NCBI GenBank assembly: GCA_001179505.1
Contig: CDMY01000336.1
Location: forward strand, 279,317 to 343,316
Reading direction: 5' to 3'
Length of the DNA stretch: 64,000 nucleotides
Source: Vitrella brassicaformis
Lineage: Eukaryota > Sar > Vitrellaceae
The notes under the pieces were generated by a model. The model made no database searches. It was not told the DNA's origin and saw only the letters and a list, made by a program, of their open reading frames with translations. The first letter of the stretch is position 1, and each line of letters begins with the position of its first letter. A program made the translations under genes and the position numbers. Positions 1 to 9,900 of this stretch are shown piece by piece.

Positions 1-39
1 GGCCACGGGGATGATGATGATATGATGGAGGAAGAATAG
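1..39 (+). CDS. 3' end of an ankyrin-family gene, cut by the window start
   Basis: Frame 1 reads GHGDDDDMMEEE and then TAG. The same acidic tail ends the ankyrin gene on the minus strand at 41986-43964, and the surrounding DNA is the reverse complement of that region. This is therefore the last 12 codons of a second copy of that gene, which extends left of the window. It cannot be judged intact or broken from here. Confidence 0.6.
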   Translation, partial: GHGDDDDMMEEE

Positions 40-360
40 TAGTGGCCTGGGCTGCATTCGTAGGAGGGAGGGATGCTGTCTTAGTGACGGAGGGACGAAG
101 CAGACGGACGGACGGATGGATGGATGTGTGCAGGTGTGACTGACTGACCGGCTGTGTGGTGTGTGTGAGTGAATGTCTTGTGTATCATGTGATGACATAA
201 TTAATGGCTCTCTCTAAGCTCCAGCCGTGTCATTTCTCAATCTAGCTCTGTGCCACGGCACGGCATCTGCCGCACTTGCACACCAAGCCACACTCTTGTC
301 TAGCTTTTTCACCTGTGCATTTCACTCATCGCCACAACGCAAAGACGTCTAGCTGGCAAA

Positions 361-2003
361 CTAACTCAACGCCATATGTCCACCCACTACCCGCCCGGCC
401 CTGAGCTCTGAGTGCTGCCTGTCACGACCCACAACCGCCCCCCTCCCATGCCCCTTTTTAACCACCCCACCACCAGCAGCCCATTTCCTGGCCTTCTCCC
501 GCTTCTTCTCCCCGGACCTGGCCTCATGGATCTCGCCCCTCCTTTTGCGCAGCAGCGCCAAAGCGCTCTGAATGACGCTCCTGTCCCTCTCCCCTGCTGG
601 CCCCCCTGGCGCAGCGACCACCTCGAAGTCATCACTGGCTGCATTATGGTCAGCTGCATCGGCCGCCTCGGTGCGTCGCTCCCTCTTGCTGGGCTTGTGG
701 GACGATGCTGATGCTGACGTGTCGCGCTTGCGTTTCCCCCACTGTGTTGTGCCTGGGACAGGCCGGCTGGTGCTGGCGTCTGGACCACCGTGCTGTGTGT
801 GTGGGTGGGCTCCGTGGAGTGCCTTGCCAGGTGCCTCGGAGAGGCCGAATGAGGACGCATAGTGGCCGAGGTGGATCGCTCGGGGGTTGAAGAAGGCCTT
901 CAGCTCCTTCTTGTACGTGTGATACGCCCTGCAGAAGGCAGACACACATGCAGCACACAGGAATGAGCTGTCTTGAGTGTTGTGTGTCGTGTTGTGTTGT
1001 GTGTCGTGTTGTCATTCCCACGCTCACCTGTGTGCCGATACGAATGCTCTGCGGGCTTTGGCGAGGAGGTCGGGGTCGCGGGCCACAGACTTGCACACAA
1101 ACGAGCCGAGAAAAGAGGCCAATCCCTAAACGATACACCACACCAACACACACACACACACACGTGTGTCCGTTGTGTGCTGGTCTGCCGCCCTGTCGTG
1201 TCGGCTGCTGACTTTGAGTTTGAGTGTCTTGAGGTGTTGCGCCACTTGTGTCTCCTGGAAGAGGTGCAGGATGGTGAACTCCGAGAGGAGCTTGACGTCC
1301 ACACGGTGCTGCTTCAGACACTCCACATACCCCACCTCAGATGGCAACAAAAACACCACCGCATTGCCCTGACAGACAGAAAGATGGACACAGAATGCCC
1401 TCCCTGCTGTGCTGCATCTTGCTGACCTCTTTGCCGAGACGGGCCGTGCGCCCCACACGGTGGATGTACTCCTCGACCTCCTGCGGCGGGTCATACTGCA
1501 CAATCCAGTCCACATGGGGCAGATCCAGCCCACGGGCGGCCACATCAGTCGCCAGCAGAATCGCCCGCCTCTGACGCGTGAAATCAGCCAAGTAACCCTC
1601 CCTGCACACACAGCGACATGACAGGTGACCATGCAGTGGTGTGGTGGATGTGGTGTGGAGAACGTCGCCTCTTTCACCTGTCATGGCGTTCCAGGTTGCC
1701 GTGGAGCTTGAACAGCTTCACGTCAGCAAAGACGGGCAGACCCACCATCTCACCCCACTCGGCCTCATCGGTCGCAGCGGCAGCCTGGTCGCCATCAAGA
1801 TCCTCGTCGCTCAACTCTTCGGCATCGTCCGTGTCGTCCATGTCGTCCATGTCATCTGCCGCCTTGGCCTTTCCCCTTCGGCCCATCTTGGCGAAGAACT
1901 TGCGGGCGATGGCCTGCTGCCGCGCATCGCTGACCGGCCGCCTGTCGGGGCGGGTCGCTGCCGATCTGCCCTGGAGAGCCTTGAGTGACGGCCATCGGAT
2001 GGT
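361..2003 (-). CDS. DDX31: DDX31/Dbp7-type DEAD-box helicase, 3' half only
   Basis: Nucleolar RNA helicase of the DDX31/Dbp7 class (60S ribosome assembly). Going down the minus strand the exons encode an acidic insert ([16 protein letters not shown]), [14 protein letters not shown], motif V ([12 protein letters not shown]), [22 protein letters not shown] with motif VI, then the family's C-terminal domain ([43 protein letters not shown]) and a basic KKRE tail ending in TAG at 361. Introns lie at about 1612-1673, 1374-1432, 1130-1190 and 930-1030. Motifs Q, I, Ia, II and III are absent because homology to the complete gene at 39357 ends at 2003. This is a partial copy: real truncation, allele or assembly artefact. 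Confidence 0.75.
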
Positions 2004-2076
2004 GGGCCCAGCATAGCAAGGATAGCCGGCAGAGAGGCGGACATCCTTCCCCTTCCAGCTGTCTGTGTACGCTCAC

Positions 2077-2258
2077 CGCCCTGAGTTTGTCTACCGCCTC
2101 CAGCAACGCGGTCGAACTGTGCTGGCCACCCGCGCCTGCATCATCAGACAAGCAAAGCGAATCCCAGAAGACTGCAATGACATGGCCGGCACTTCGTATC
2201 TGCCCTCACTGTGTTACGTACCTGTGCTATCGGCATGCATTTCGGCGGAGATTTCCAT
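2077..2258 (-). CDS. Two 5' exons of an unidentified gene running into the duplication junction
   Basis: An ATG at 2258 opens MEISAEMHADST, followed by a GTACGT donor (exon 2222-2258, phase 1). A TGCAG acceptor then joins an in-phase exon at 2077-2171 (begins VFWDSLCLSDDAG, ends LLEAVDKLRA) and a GTGAGC donor. Phases fit exactly, giving 44 residues. The next exon should lie below 2077, but unrelated helicase sequence begins at 2003, so the gene is either cut by the junction or spliced into the helicase fragment. No family recognised. Confidence 0.35.
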
Positions 2259-2337
2259 CACAGAGGGGGATGGAGGTGGAGTGAGGGCTCAGGAGAGGGG
2301 AGCGGCGGAGGCAGCGTGGATGCCGCGCTTCCGCGCC

Positions 2338-2370
2338 TAAAGGGTTCAGGGTTCGGGTTTCAGGGTTCAG
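2338..2370 (+). repeat. Short degenerate telomere-like tract
   Basis: Four to five units of GGGTTCA, GGGTTCG and GGTTTCA type follow TAAAGGG. They are variants of the plant/chromerid TTTAGGG telomere repeat, G-rich on the plus strand. The tract lies 335 bp right of the inverted-copy junction, between the truncated 5' exons and the PTB-like gene. Confidence 0.5.
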
Positions 2371-2769
2371 TATGCGGACTCGCAGTGCGGCGAGAAGCTG
2401 AGCCCGTTGGTGCCTCAGCCTGACTGACGTCATCATCTTCGCCATAGAATCATACCGACGGACGGCAGAGCGGCAGAGCTGGTTGAACTGGAGGTGAATG
2501 GAGAGTCTGATGTCGGTGTAGCAGCATCGCATTGATATCAGCGGCACGCAGTAAGCGCACCACGCCAGACATACCGACGCAGAGAGCTCAGCACCATCAG
2601 TCCAGCCAGAAAGCGAAACCACCCACACATGTTGCCCAAGAGGCTCTCTTCCCTTTGTTCTCTTGTTCTCAGGTGCACGCACTGCCGTGATAGATCCATC
2701 CATCCATCCGATTGACTGAGTGAGTGGTCGATTTCCTTGCCGGTTCCCACACACCACACCGGATCCACC

Positions 2770-4231
2770 ATGATGGACGGCAGCGATGCGATGAAGCGCA
2801 AATGCGACCGCTCCCGGCTGCCGTTTCAAAGCATCGCTGCGGATGAAACTGCCGGGTGCACCAACGGCTACCCCGCGCCCACAGACGCACACCCACCGCC
2901 ACACGGCGGGCCGACGCCACTGACGGACGACGGCACCATGGCTCAGAAGCGGCAGGGTGCGGGTCCCAGCGCGCAGCCGGGTCGTGTGCTGCTGATCCGC
3001 GATTTGCCGCGGGACGTCAACGAGTTGGAGATCAAGGAGGCCTTCTCGCGATTCACCGTGGGGCAGGCACTCAGCGTGTTCCACGTCCCGAGTGCTGGAC
3101 AGACGCTCGTACAGTTTCCGGTATGTGGGAGGAGGGGGAGGGAGGAGAGAGAAGGGAGGAGGGAGGAGGGTGGAAGGAACATTCTTCATGAACCCTCCCA
3201 CCATAGATATATCGGTATGTGTCATGTGATCAGGACGGGCCGGCTGCGTCGGCTGCGCTGGCTCAGGTGCGTCAGGGTGGTGTGGTGATCGGCGGCTGCA
3301 CCATCCAGGGCGACTACAGCAACGCCGATTGCCGCATCCTGCTCGTCAACGTCACCAATTTGGGCTACCCAGTCGAGATCGACGCACTGCACCGCATCTT
3401 CTCCGCACACGGACCCGTCAAAAAGGTCAGCGACGGACACACACACCACAACAAAGCAGCTTGCCTTCATCTGTGTGTGTGGTTTCTTATGTGTTGCAGA
3501 TAGATCTGTTGTCTGGGACGGTGCGCGGGGTGGCGCAGGCGCTGATTCAGTTCGAGAACTTGACTGACGCCGCGCAGGCCGTCACACACGTCAACGGACA
3601 CAACATGTACGACGGATGCAACACCCTGCAGGTATGTACACACGGCATGGCACCACTGACCACCACACAAGATCCACTGGATGGGTGCAACCAATGTTGG
3701 TGCCTTTTCTGCTCTCTCTTCTGCTAGCTGCAGGTTCAGCTCTCTGGCGTGACGATGACGGAGTTATCGGTGGGGGACGGCCCCAACAAGGGCCGCGACT
3801 TCACTATACAACCACCCACCGCACACCCCGCTGGTCAGCCGTTACGCGCACACACCCGATGCTGATGTCGACGTCACTTGTCGTCTGGTGTGGTGTGGTG
3901 TGGTGTGGTGTGGTGTGTCCCTTACGTATGGGTGGCTCTCTGACAGCTCGTGGCGGTGTTAACTCGATGCCCCTGGGCTACTCCAACTATGCGCCACCAT
4001 CACCAATGGTACGTAACAGCACAACAAAGACGCGAGACGGAGAGGCCATGTGAGCTCATCTCTCTGTCCTTTTTGTTGGGTCACCAGGGCATGCCCCCGC
4101 AGGACATGAGTGCGATCGGCGGTCTCACCCCACCTCCCCTGCCGCCCACTACACACCCGCCTCACACAAGGGCCCGCAACAGCAACAAAGGTATACATGG
4201 ACACGTCAGTCACCAGAACAGCCACACATGA
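2770..4231 (+). CDS. PTB/hnRNP-L-type protein with two RRMs
   Basis: Probable nuclear RNA-binding splicing regulator. Exons 2770-3120, 3232-3426, 3500-3631, 3734-3833, 3947-4008 and 4088-4231 join in phase to about 327 residues. RRM1 starts at RVLLIRDLPRDVNELEIK and continues across the first intron (QTLVQFP, then ALAQVRQ). RRM2 has ILLVNVTNLGYPVEIDALH, the PTB-like IFSAHGPVKK, QALIQFENLTDAAQA and NMYDGCNTLQVQL, followed by the family's NKGRDFT linker. The tail is Gly/Pro-rich. PTB normally has four RRMs; only two are seen. The end is uncertain: a GTATAC donor at 4191 could splice to a short alternative exon after 4294. Confidence 0.75.
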
Positions 4232-4313
4232 CCACATCCATCAAGTCTTAAGAGCGGCGGATGATGTGATGTCCATTTGCTGTTTGTCGTGCAGCAGTGG
4301 CCGCAGTGTGGTT

Positions 4314-6095
4314 ATGTCTGGTTCATCGGCTGGCAGACCTCTGCCCCTCCGCTGGGTCAGACACAGCAGGCTCAACGTTGCCGCCAACCTTCCAAGCCTG
4401 CCACTGGCTGCGGACATTCTCTCGCGCACTTTCACTCGAACCCAGCAGGTGACGGACCTCATTCAGCAGCAGGGAGCCGATCCCAATGAGCATCCCCAGC
4501 TGCGGGTGAAGGGCAGCACCACGCCCCGCTTCGCACCCTATCCGCTCTTGGCGCTGTGCATTGACAACCTCACCGACAACCGCATCCCGTCCATCTGGGC
4601 AGCAGACGGCGATGGGAGGGACTCTCCCGTCGCTTTGCCGCAGTGGTCGTCACCCGACCTGCAGGAGGGCGTCATGAAGGCACTCATCGCCGGAGGCGTT
4701 GACATCAACGCCATCCCGACCGACGATGCGGGGAGGAGGTGCCTGACCGCCACGCCCGTCCGCGTGGCCATCAGAGCGTGCAACGAGACGGCCTTCGGTC
4801 TGCTCATGGCAGAGGCTGGGCTGCAGCTGGGGGGCCGTCAGGTGATGCGGCTGCCATCGACACTGGACACGGACCGGGCCACCGAGGACCACGAGGCCAC
4901 CCTGCTGTCCTTCTACCGGCAGCTCATTGATCGCGACCCCACCCTCGCAACCGAGACTGATGCAGACAGTGGCGGCAATCCGCTGCATTGGGTGATCTTC
5001 ACCCCTCCCGTCTGGTCCCAGGCTTTCATCGACAGCTACATCGACCTGTTGGTGGCCAATGGGGCGGACATGACGGCAGTGGACATCATTGGCGCGACGC
5101 CATTGCAGTGTGCGGCAATGTGGGGGTTCCATCGCCTGGCTGCCTCCCTGTGCCGCCGCCTCCCGTCTGCCGACATCAACCGAGGGCCCCCCAACCGCCC
5201 CAACCGCACGCCCCTCTGGTGTGCTGCCCAATCATTATGGCTCGACATTCAGCTGGAGCATAACGACACTGCGGAGGCGGCATCCAAGGACAACGCCAGA
5301 GCCCGGATTCCCCATCTCAAGAGCACCATCCGTGTGCTGCTGGAAGCGGGGGCGGACATCGCCCGGCTGCCCAATGCCACTGAGGGGGACCGCCGTGCTC
5401 GGCATCTGGTGCTGGCCGAGCACACGACGGTGCTCAACGAGGTGCCCCGTGTGGTCATGGCGGCCATCAACGCCGCCCTCGCCCCTCAGCGCGACCACTC
5501 GATGCTGCTCGCCCGTCTGCTGCCCCTGGCGCCCCACCACGACGGCCACCCCACGCACCCATCCCCCTCCAAGCTCTCATTCGGCCCCCAGGAGGCAGAG
5601 GCCATCACCTGGAAGATCGGCTCCTTCCTGCACGAGCCACACACCGCCATGGCGACCGTCGATGAGTACCTGATGGGCGAGTCGCTGCTGAAGCGCCGTG
5701 TGCGTGCGGCCGTGGCGCATTTCGTGACGCAGGCGGCCACACGGACGACCGGCAACCGGGAGGTTGTCGGGGGGACGAGGCACGTGCAGCAGGAGGAAGG
5801 GACGAAGCGCACCAGAGTGACGATTCCGCCCCTGCAGTGCTTTGCTGTCAATGGGGGGCAGGAGGGGGGCGGGCAGCATCGGCGGCTGGGTGTGCGTGAG
5901 GTGGTCCACAGGGCTCGGCTGGACGAGGCGGCGCAGCACGGTGTGGAGGGGGTGGTCAAGGGCTTCAACACCCACCTCGACGATAGCGACTGCCAGTTCC
6001 AATGGCAGCAGCTGGGGTATATCAACAGGGGGGGGCAGTTCGAGGCACTGCAGATCAGCAGGTGGTGGGCAGCATGGGTATGTTTGTGGGGCTGA
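4314..6095 (+). CDS. Ankyrin-repeat protein, paralogue of 41986-43964
   Basis: Single open frame of 593 residues. The ATG at 4314 was chosen because it aligns with the paralogue's start (MSGSS versus MSEGT) and the lengths up to the shared QQGADPN motif agree within two residues. Ankyrin-like units are visible around LIAGGVDINAIPTDD, LLVANGADMTAVD/TPLQCAAMWG and LLEAGADIARLP. The C-terminal block GVREVVHRARLDEAA through DSDCQFQWQQLGY is shared with the paralogue. No signal peptide or catalytic motif, so protein binding is the likely role; the partner is unknown. The start lies 83 bp after the PTB-like stop, so that gene's 3' UTR may overlap it. Confidence 0.75.
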   Translation: MSGSSAGRPLPLRWVRHSRLNVAANLPSLPLAADILSRTFTRTQQVTDLIQQQGADPNEHPQLRVKGSTTPRFAPYPLLALCIDNLTDNRIPSIWAADGDGRDSPVALPQWSSPDLQEGVMKALIAGGVDINAIPTDDAGRRCLTATPVRVAIRACNETAFGLLMAEAGLQLGGRQVMRLPSTLDTDRATEDHEATLLSFYRQLIDRDPTLATETDADSGGNPLHWVIFTPPVWSQAFIDSYIDLLVANGADMTAVDIIGATPLQCAAMWGFHRLAASLCRRLPSADINRGPPNRPNRTPLWCAAQSLWLDIQLEHNDTAEAASKDNARARIPHLKSTIRVLLEAGADIARLPNATEGDRRARHLVLAEHTTVLNEVPRVVMAAINAALAPQRDHSMLLARLLPLAPHHDGHPTHPSPSKLSFGPQEAEAITWKIGSFLHEPHTAMATVDEYLMGESLLKRRVRAAVAHFVTQAATRTTGNREVVGGTRHVQQEEGTKRTRVTIPPLQCFAVNGGQEGGGQHRRLGVREVVHRARLDEAAQHGVEGVVKGFNTHLDDSDCQFQWQQLGYINRGGQFEALQISRWWAAWVCLWG

Positions 6096-6992
6096 GCATC
6101 GCCTGACGGCCGTGGTACCGATAGATAGACAGCAGCGAGCGGCGGATAGATTGCACATGCATAGAGGCAGACGGAGGGATGGATGGATGGAGGGAGGGAG
6201 GGAGGGAGAGAGAGGGCGCAAATTGCTGTCGTAGAAGGCGGGCGTGTTGAGGCGAGTGTGTGGACACCTTCCTCCATCCCCTGCTTCACTCTCTTCTCGC
6301 CTCGTGCGACCAACTGCTTGCTTCCTAGTCGCATGTGTGTGTGCACAGCTTGGTGAATTGTGTGCTGTTTTTCAACCACCGATTCTGCCTTATATCCGTT
6401 GCTTGACAGACACAGCCAGACAGGCAGACAGGCAAGGAGGGAGGGAGGGTGGATGTCTAGTTGGCGCATGGACGGACTGATGGAGGGTCCTTGATTGATT
6501 CATGTGTGTCGGCGTAGCTGCGGACGACTGACTGGGGGGACTGCGTGAGGTGTGGTGTGTACAGGTCGGTCTGTCTGTCTGTCTGTCTGTGTGTATACGG
6601 GGTGGCCGACCAGGTAGCTGGCTGGCTGGGTGCTTTGTTTGGCCAGCCGCCGCGGCTCATGTCGGTCGGCAACCTTATTCGTGTCATCCATCGCTGCGTG
6701 CAGCTGTGTATGTATGGGTGGTGCTCTGACTGAGGCGGGTGGGTGGAAGACCCCTCCTTGATGTAGCTAGCTAACGCGCCACTTGTACCATGTGGCTGCT
6801 TCAGATGGCATCTTTGTTTGCACCCATTGATCGACCAAAACAGAGAGGGTCTCACTCTACTCACGACATGAAGCTTGTTTCATCCATCCATCCGTCCGTC
6901 CACGCCACAAGCGCATGAAGGAAGCGTCAGGCACATCACGCCACACCGGCGTCATGTCATTGAAGACAACACCACCTTGGCTAAGCCCCTCC
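6096..6992. other. Spacer without a supported gene
   Basis: Contains simple-sequence tracts: GGGA repeats near 6188-6212, GGCA/GACA repeats near 6405-6450 and CTGT repeats near 6570-6592. The open frames here are short, unsupported by homology, and made of translated microsatellites. It separates two convergent genes (ankyrin and WDR7-like). Confidence 0.6.
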
Positions 6993-9900
6993 TCACATCC
7001 GCAGAATGTACAGACGGCCGTCCTCCCTACACACACACGACACGCCACGACACGACACCAAGAGAACGAACATGATTGACGACACACATGCATCCCCCCT
7101 GATTGCTTGTCCGTCCCACCCACTCACCTGACGAGTCGCAGCTCGTTGCGTGCCGTCCATGAGAGCGATATCGTCTGCAGCTGCTGCAACACACAGCACG
7201 CGACACACACACAGCATACAGACATCATAAATGTGCTGTCCCGTGACCCATCATCTCATCTGAGTGGCGTACGTGGACGGGGGAGTTGAAGACGCCGGCC
7301 ACTTTGGTTGCCGGGAGTGAGTGTGCCTTGAGGCACTTGCCAGACATGCCCAGCAGACCTCCAAAGAACCCTGTCGACCCACACTGATGGGTGATAATGC
7401 AACCCAACACACACACACACACACGCACAGGCACACACAACACACGTGCACGCTTCATGACGGTCGGCAGCGTGTCTTTGGTGTCTGGTGTTGCTCATCA
7501 TCTATATGGTCTGTAGATACCTGCCACGTGCGTATGGATCGGTCGCCGGCCGAGTAGGAGGCCAGGTGATTGCCGTCCTCAGAGAAGGCCAAACAGCTCA
7601 CACGACCTGATGAATGAACCAACCAATGAATGAATCGGTGACAACACACAGCAAAGCGTGCCAGCCAGGTCGAGTCCATCGTCTTCTCTGCCCTCTGACC
7701 CACCTACCCACCGGTGTGCCCCTCGAGTATTCGCCACTTGGTCGCCGTCCGCAGGTCGTATATCACTATCAGACCCGTCGTCGTGCCCTGCAGCAAGGAA
7801 GGAAACACATACACACACATACGCACACACAGGGGTCTCCCTCCCTCCCTCCCTCCCTCGACTGACTGACTGACCACGGCGAATCTCTGAGTGATCTGGT
7901 GGAAGGTGACCATGGGGAAGGTCTTGACCAACTCGAACAAGGCTGACGTCGCCGCACTCAGAGAACTACGCCTGCACACACACCAAAGACACACACACAG
8001 CCACAAAAGGGAGGGCAACATCGTCAGCCAGCCTGGTGACCAGATCAGATCAGATCGGGTGTAGTGTGTGTCTGTGACTGCAGGTGAGTGACCTCAGGAC
8101 GGGGTCTGATGGCTCCAGGCACCTCAGGACGGCCTCAGTGAGGGTCGGCAGCCACGGCAGCACTTTCTGCGGGAAACTGCGGGAAAATAACACACGACAC
8201 ACCGATTCGATCAGCAGGCATCCGCCACAGCGTTGACGCCACTCACTTGTTGACGAACCGCACCAGGACCAGGAGGGCCGAGTTGGCGTACGGCGCCCCC
8301 AGATCAAGACGCCTGACATGGCAAAAGAGACAGACAGACTGCATCACCTCCTTGACCTCTCTTGACTTGAGGCTTGGCTGCCTGGGTTGGTACCGTACCT
8401 TGCGGCGGCCCCCATGGCAGCGATGAGGAGTGAAGGGTCCTGTGTGCCGATCTGCTGCAGGATGGACAGGCATGGCGTGGCGTAGACAGGCTGCTGCGAT
8501 AGACCCAACACGCGAAGCGACAACGTAAACAGCTCACCCTCCTCCTGACATGACACACAAACACACACACACCCATCAACACACACAACACACACACGCG
8601 CCTTCCCAGCTGCCCAGCTCCCGTCCGACATACATACCGCCGATCTGTTCTGCAGCGCGTCTCTGTCACCGAAGTCCCTCCTCACAGCCGATGCCGCCAC
8701 GCTGCTCAGGTCCTTCATGTTCGGCGACTGTGCCGGTGTGGCGCCGTCGCCCCCCGCAATGGACGAGAGGCTCTGGAGGTGGATGCCCTGCTTGTTGGTG
8801 GCCGTAGGCAGCGCGTGGCGCCACAGAAATGAGAAGGCGAGAGCGAAGAACTCGCAGGAGAGGTAGGTGACGATGGTGCGGTTGGGGGGCGGCTGCACCT
8901 GCTGCTGCTGCTGTGAGTCGTGGGTGTGTGCGTGAGATGGGTGCTGCATGTGGGAGGGGAGGGGGGCCTGGGTGTGGGTTGAGCTGAACATGATGCGCAG
9001 CAGGGCCTGGGTCACTATGGGCGTCCCGAGGGATGGGGGGCGGCCTGCCAAGAAAGACGGAGACAGTGGTGACACCCACATGAGAGACCAGCTGCCTGTA
9101 GGTGGAGAGATGTACCTACCGTATTGCTCTGGTCGTTCGTAGCCCACGACAGCCAGGAAGGTGAGCGCCGCATCGTCCGTGCGAACCTGAACACAAAAAC
9201 AGGACGGACAGACAGACAGACAGACAGAGAGACAGACAGAAGGATGCCATGAATGCAGCACAACTCAACCAGCGATGGCGCAAACACGCGCATGCCCACC
9301 CTGAAGTCGTGGTGTTGGTCGCTCCATATCATGGGCAGGGGTCTCTGGCTGCTGCCACCCGCAGCAACCACTGCCAACGCCGCCACGACCTCAAACGAAT
9401 TCCGCATTGTCTGACAAACACCCCCACACACACAACCACACTCGCATCGCCATGATGCAGGCCGGTTGGTGCCTGTGTCTGTGTCTGTGTCTGTGTGTGT
9501 CTTCTCACCTCTTTCAGAATTTCGCTGTCGGATAGCCGCACCGCCCGCCTCAGAGCCATCTTGGCACTCTTGCGTAACGCAGAACTGCAAAATGCAAAAC
9601 AGAGAGGTCGGCAGATCAAACTTATCCGCTGCTGGTTCCTCTGAACACCCATGTGATGGTTGACCCTTACTGACAATCTGGTCTGCAGCAGTATGTGTGC
9701 CAGGAGGATGAGCGACGGCATGGCGCCCTTCGGCCGCGGGTCCCTCCTCTTCCCGCCGCTCCCATGATGATACTCACCATCCTGCTCCGCGCCGCCACCA
9801 CCACCACCAGCTCCTCCACGCCCCTTGCCGCCTGCACCTGCCCCCAGGATCTCCCGCATCATCAGCTCACGCAGCCACGGCAGCGACGCAGGACCCACAA

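Larger units (their letters stand above)
1..2003. repeat. Left arm of an inverted duplication (pairs with 40752-42023)
   Basis: Position 1 matches the complement of 42023 and 2003 matches about 40752. The match is nearly exact through the helicase 3' end, its downstream spacer and the ankyrin tail. Differences include a 9-bp insertion near 1830-1845 (an extra Asp-Thr-Asp in an acidic run) and a few substitutions. Bases 475-1495 of this arm have no counterpart because the other arm has Ns there. At 2004 the similarity stops abruptly. Confidence 0.9.

Noticed and set aside
4277-4489. Fusion of the PTB-like gene to the ankyrin gene by splicing 4190 to 4295
   Set aside because: The phases do not allow it: the spliced frame hits a stop near 4451 and is not the ankyrin frame.
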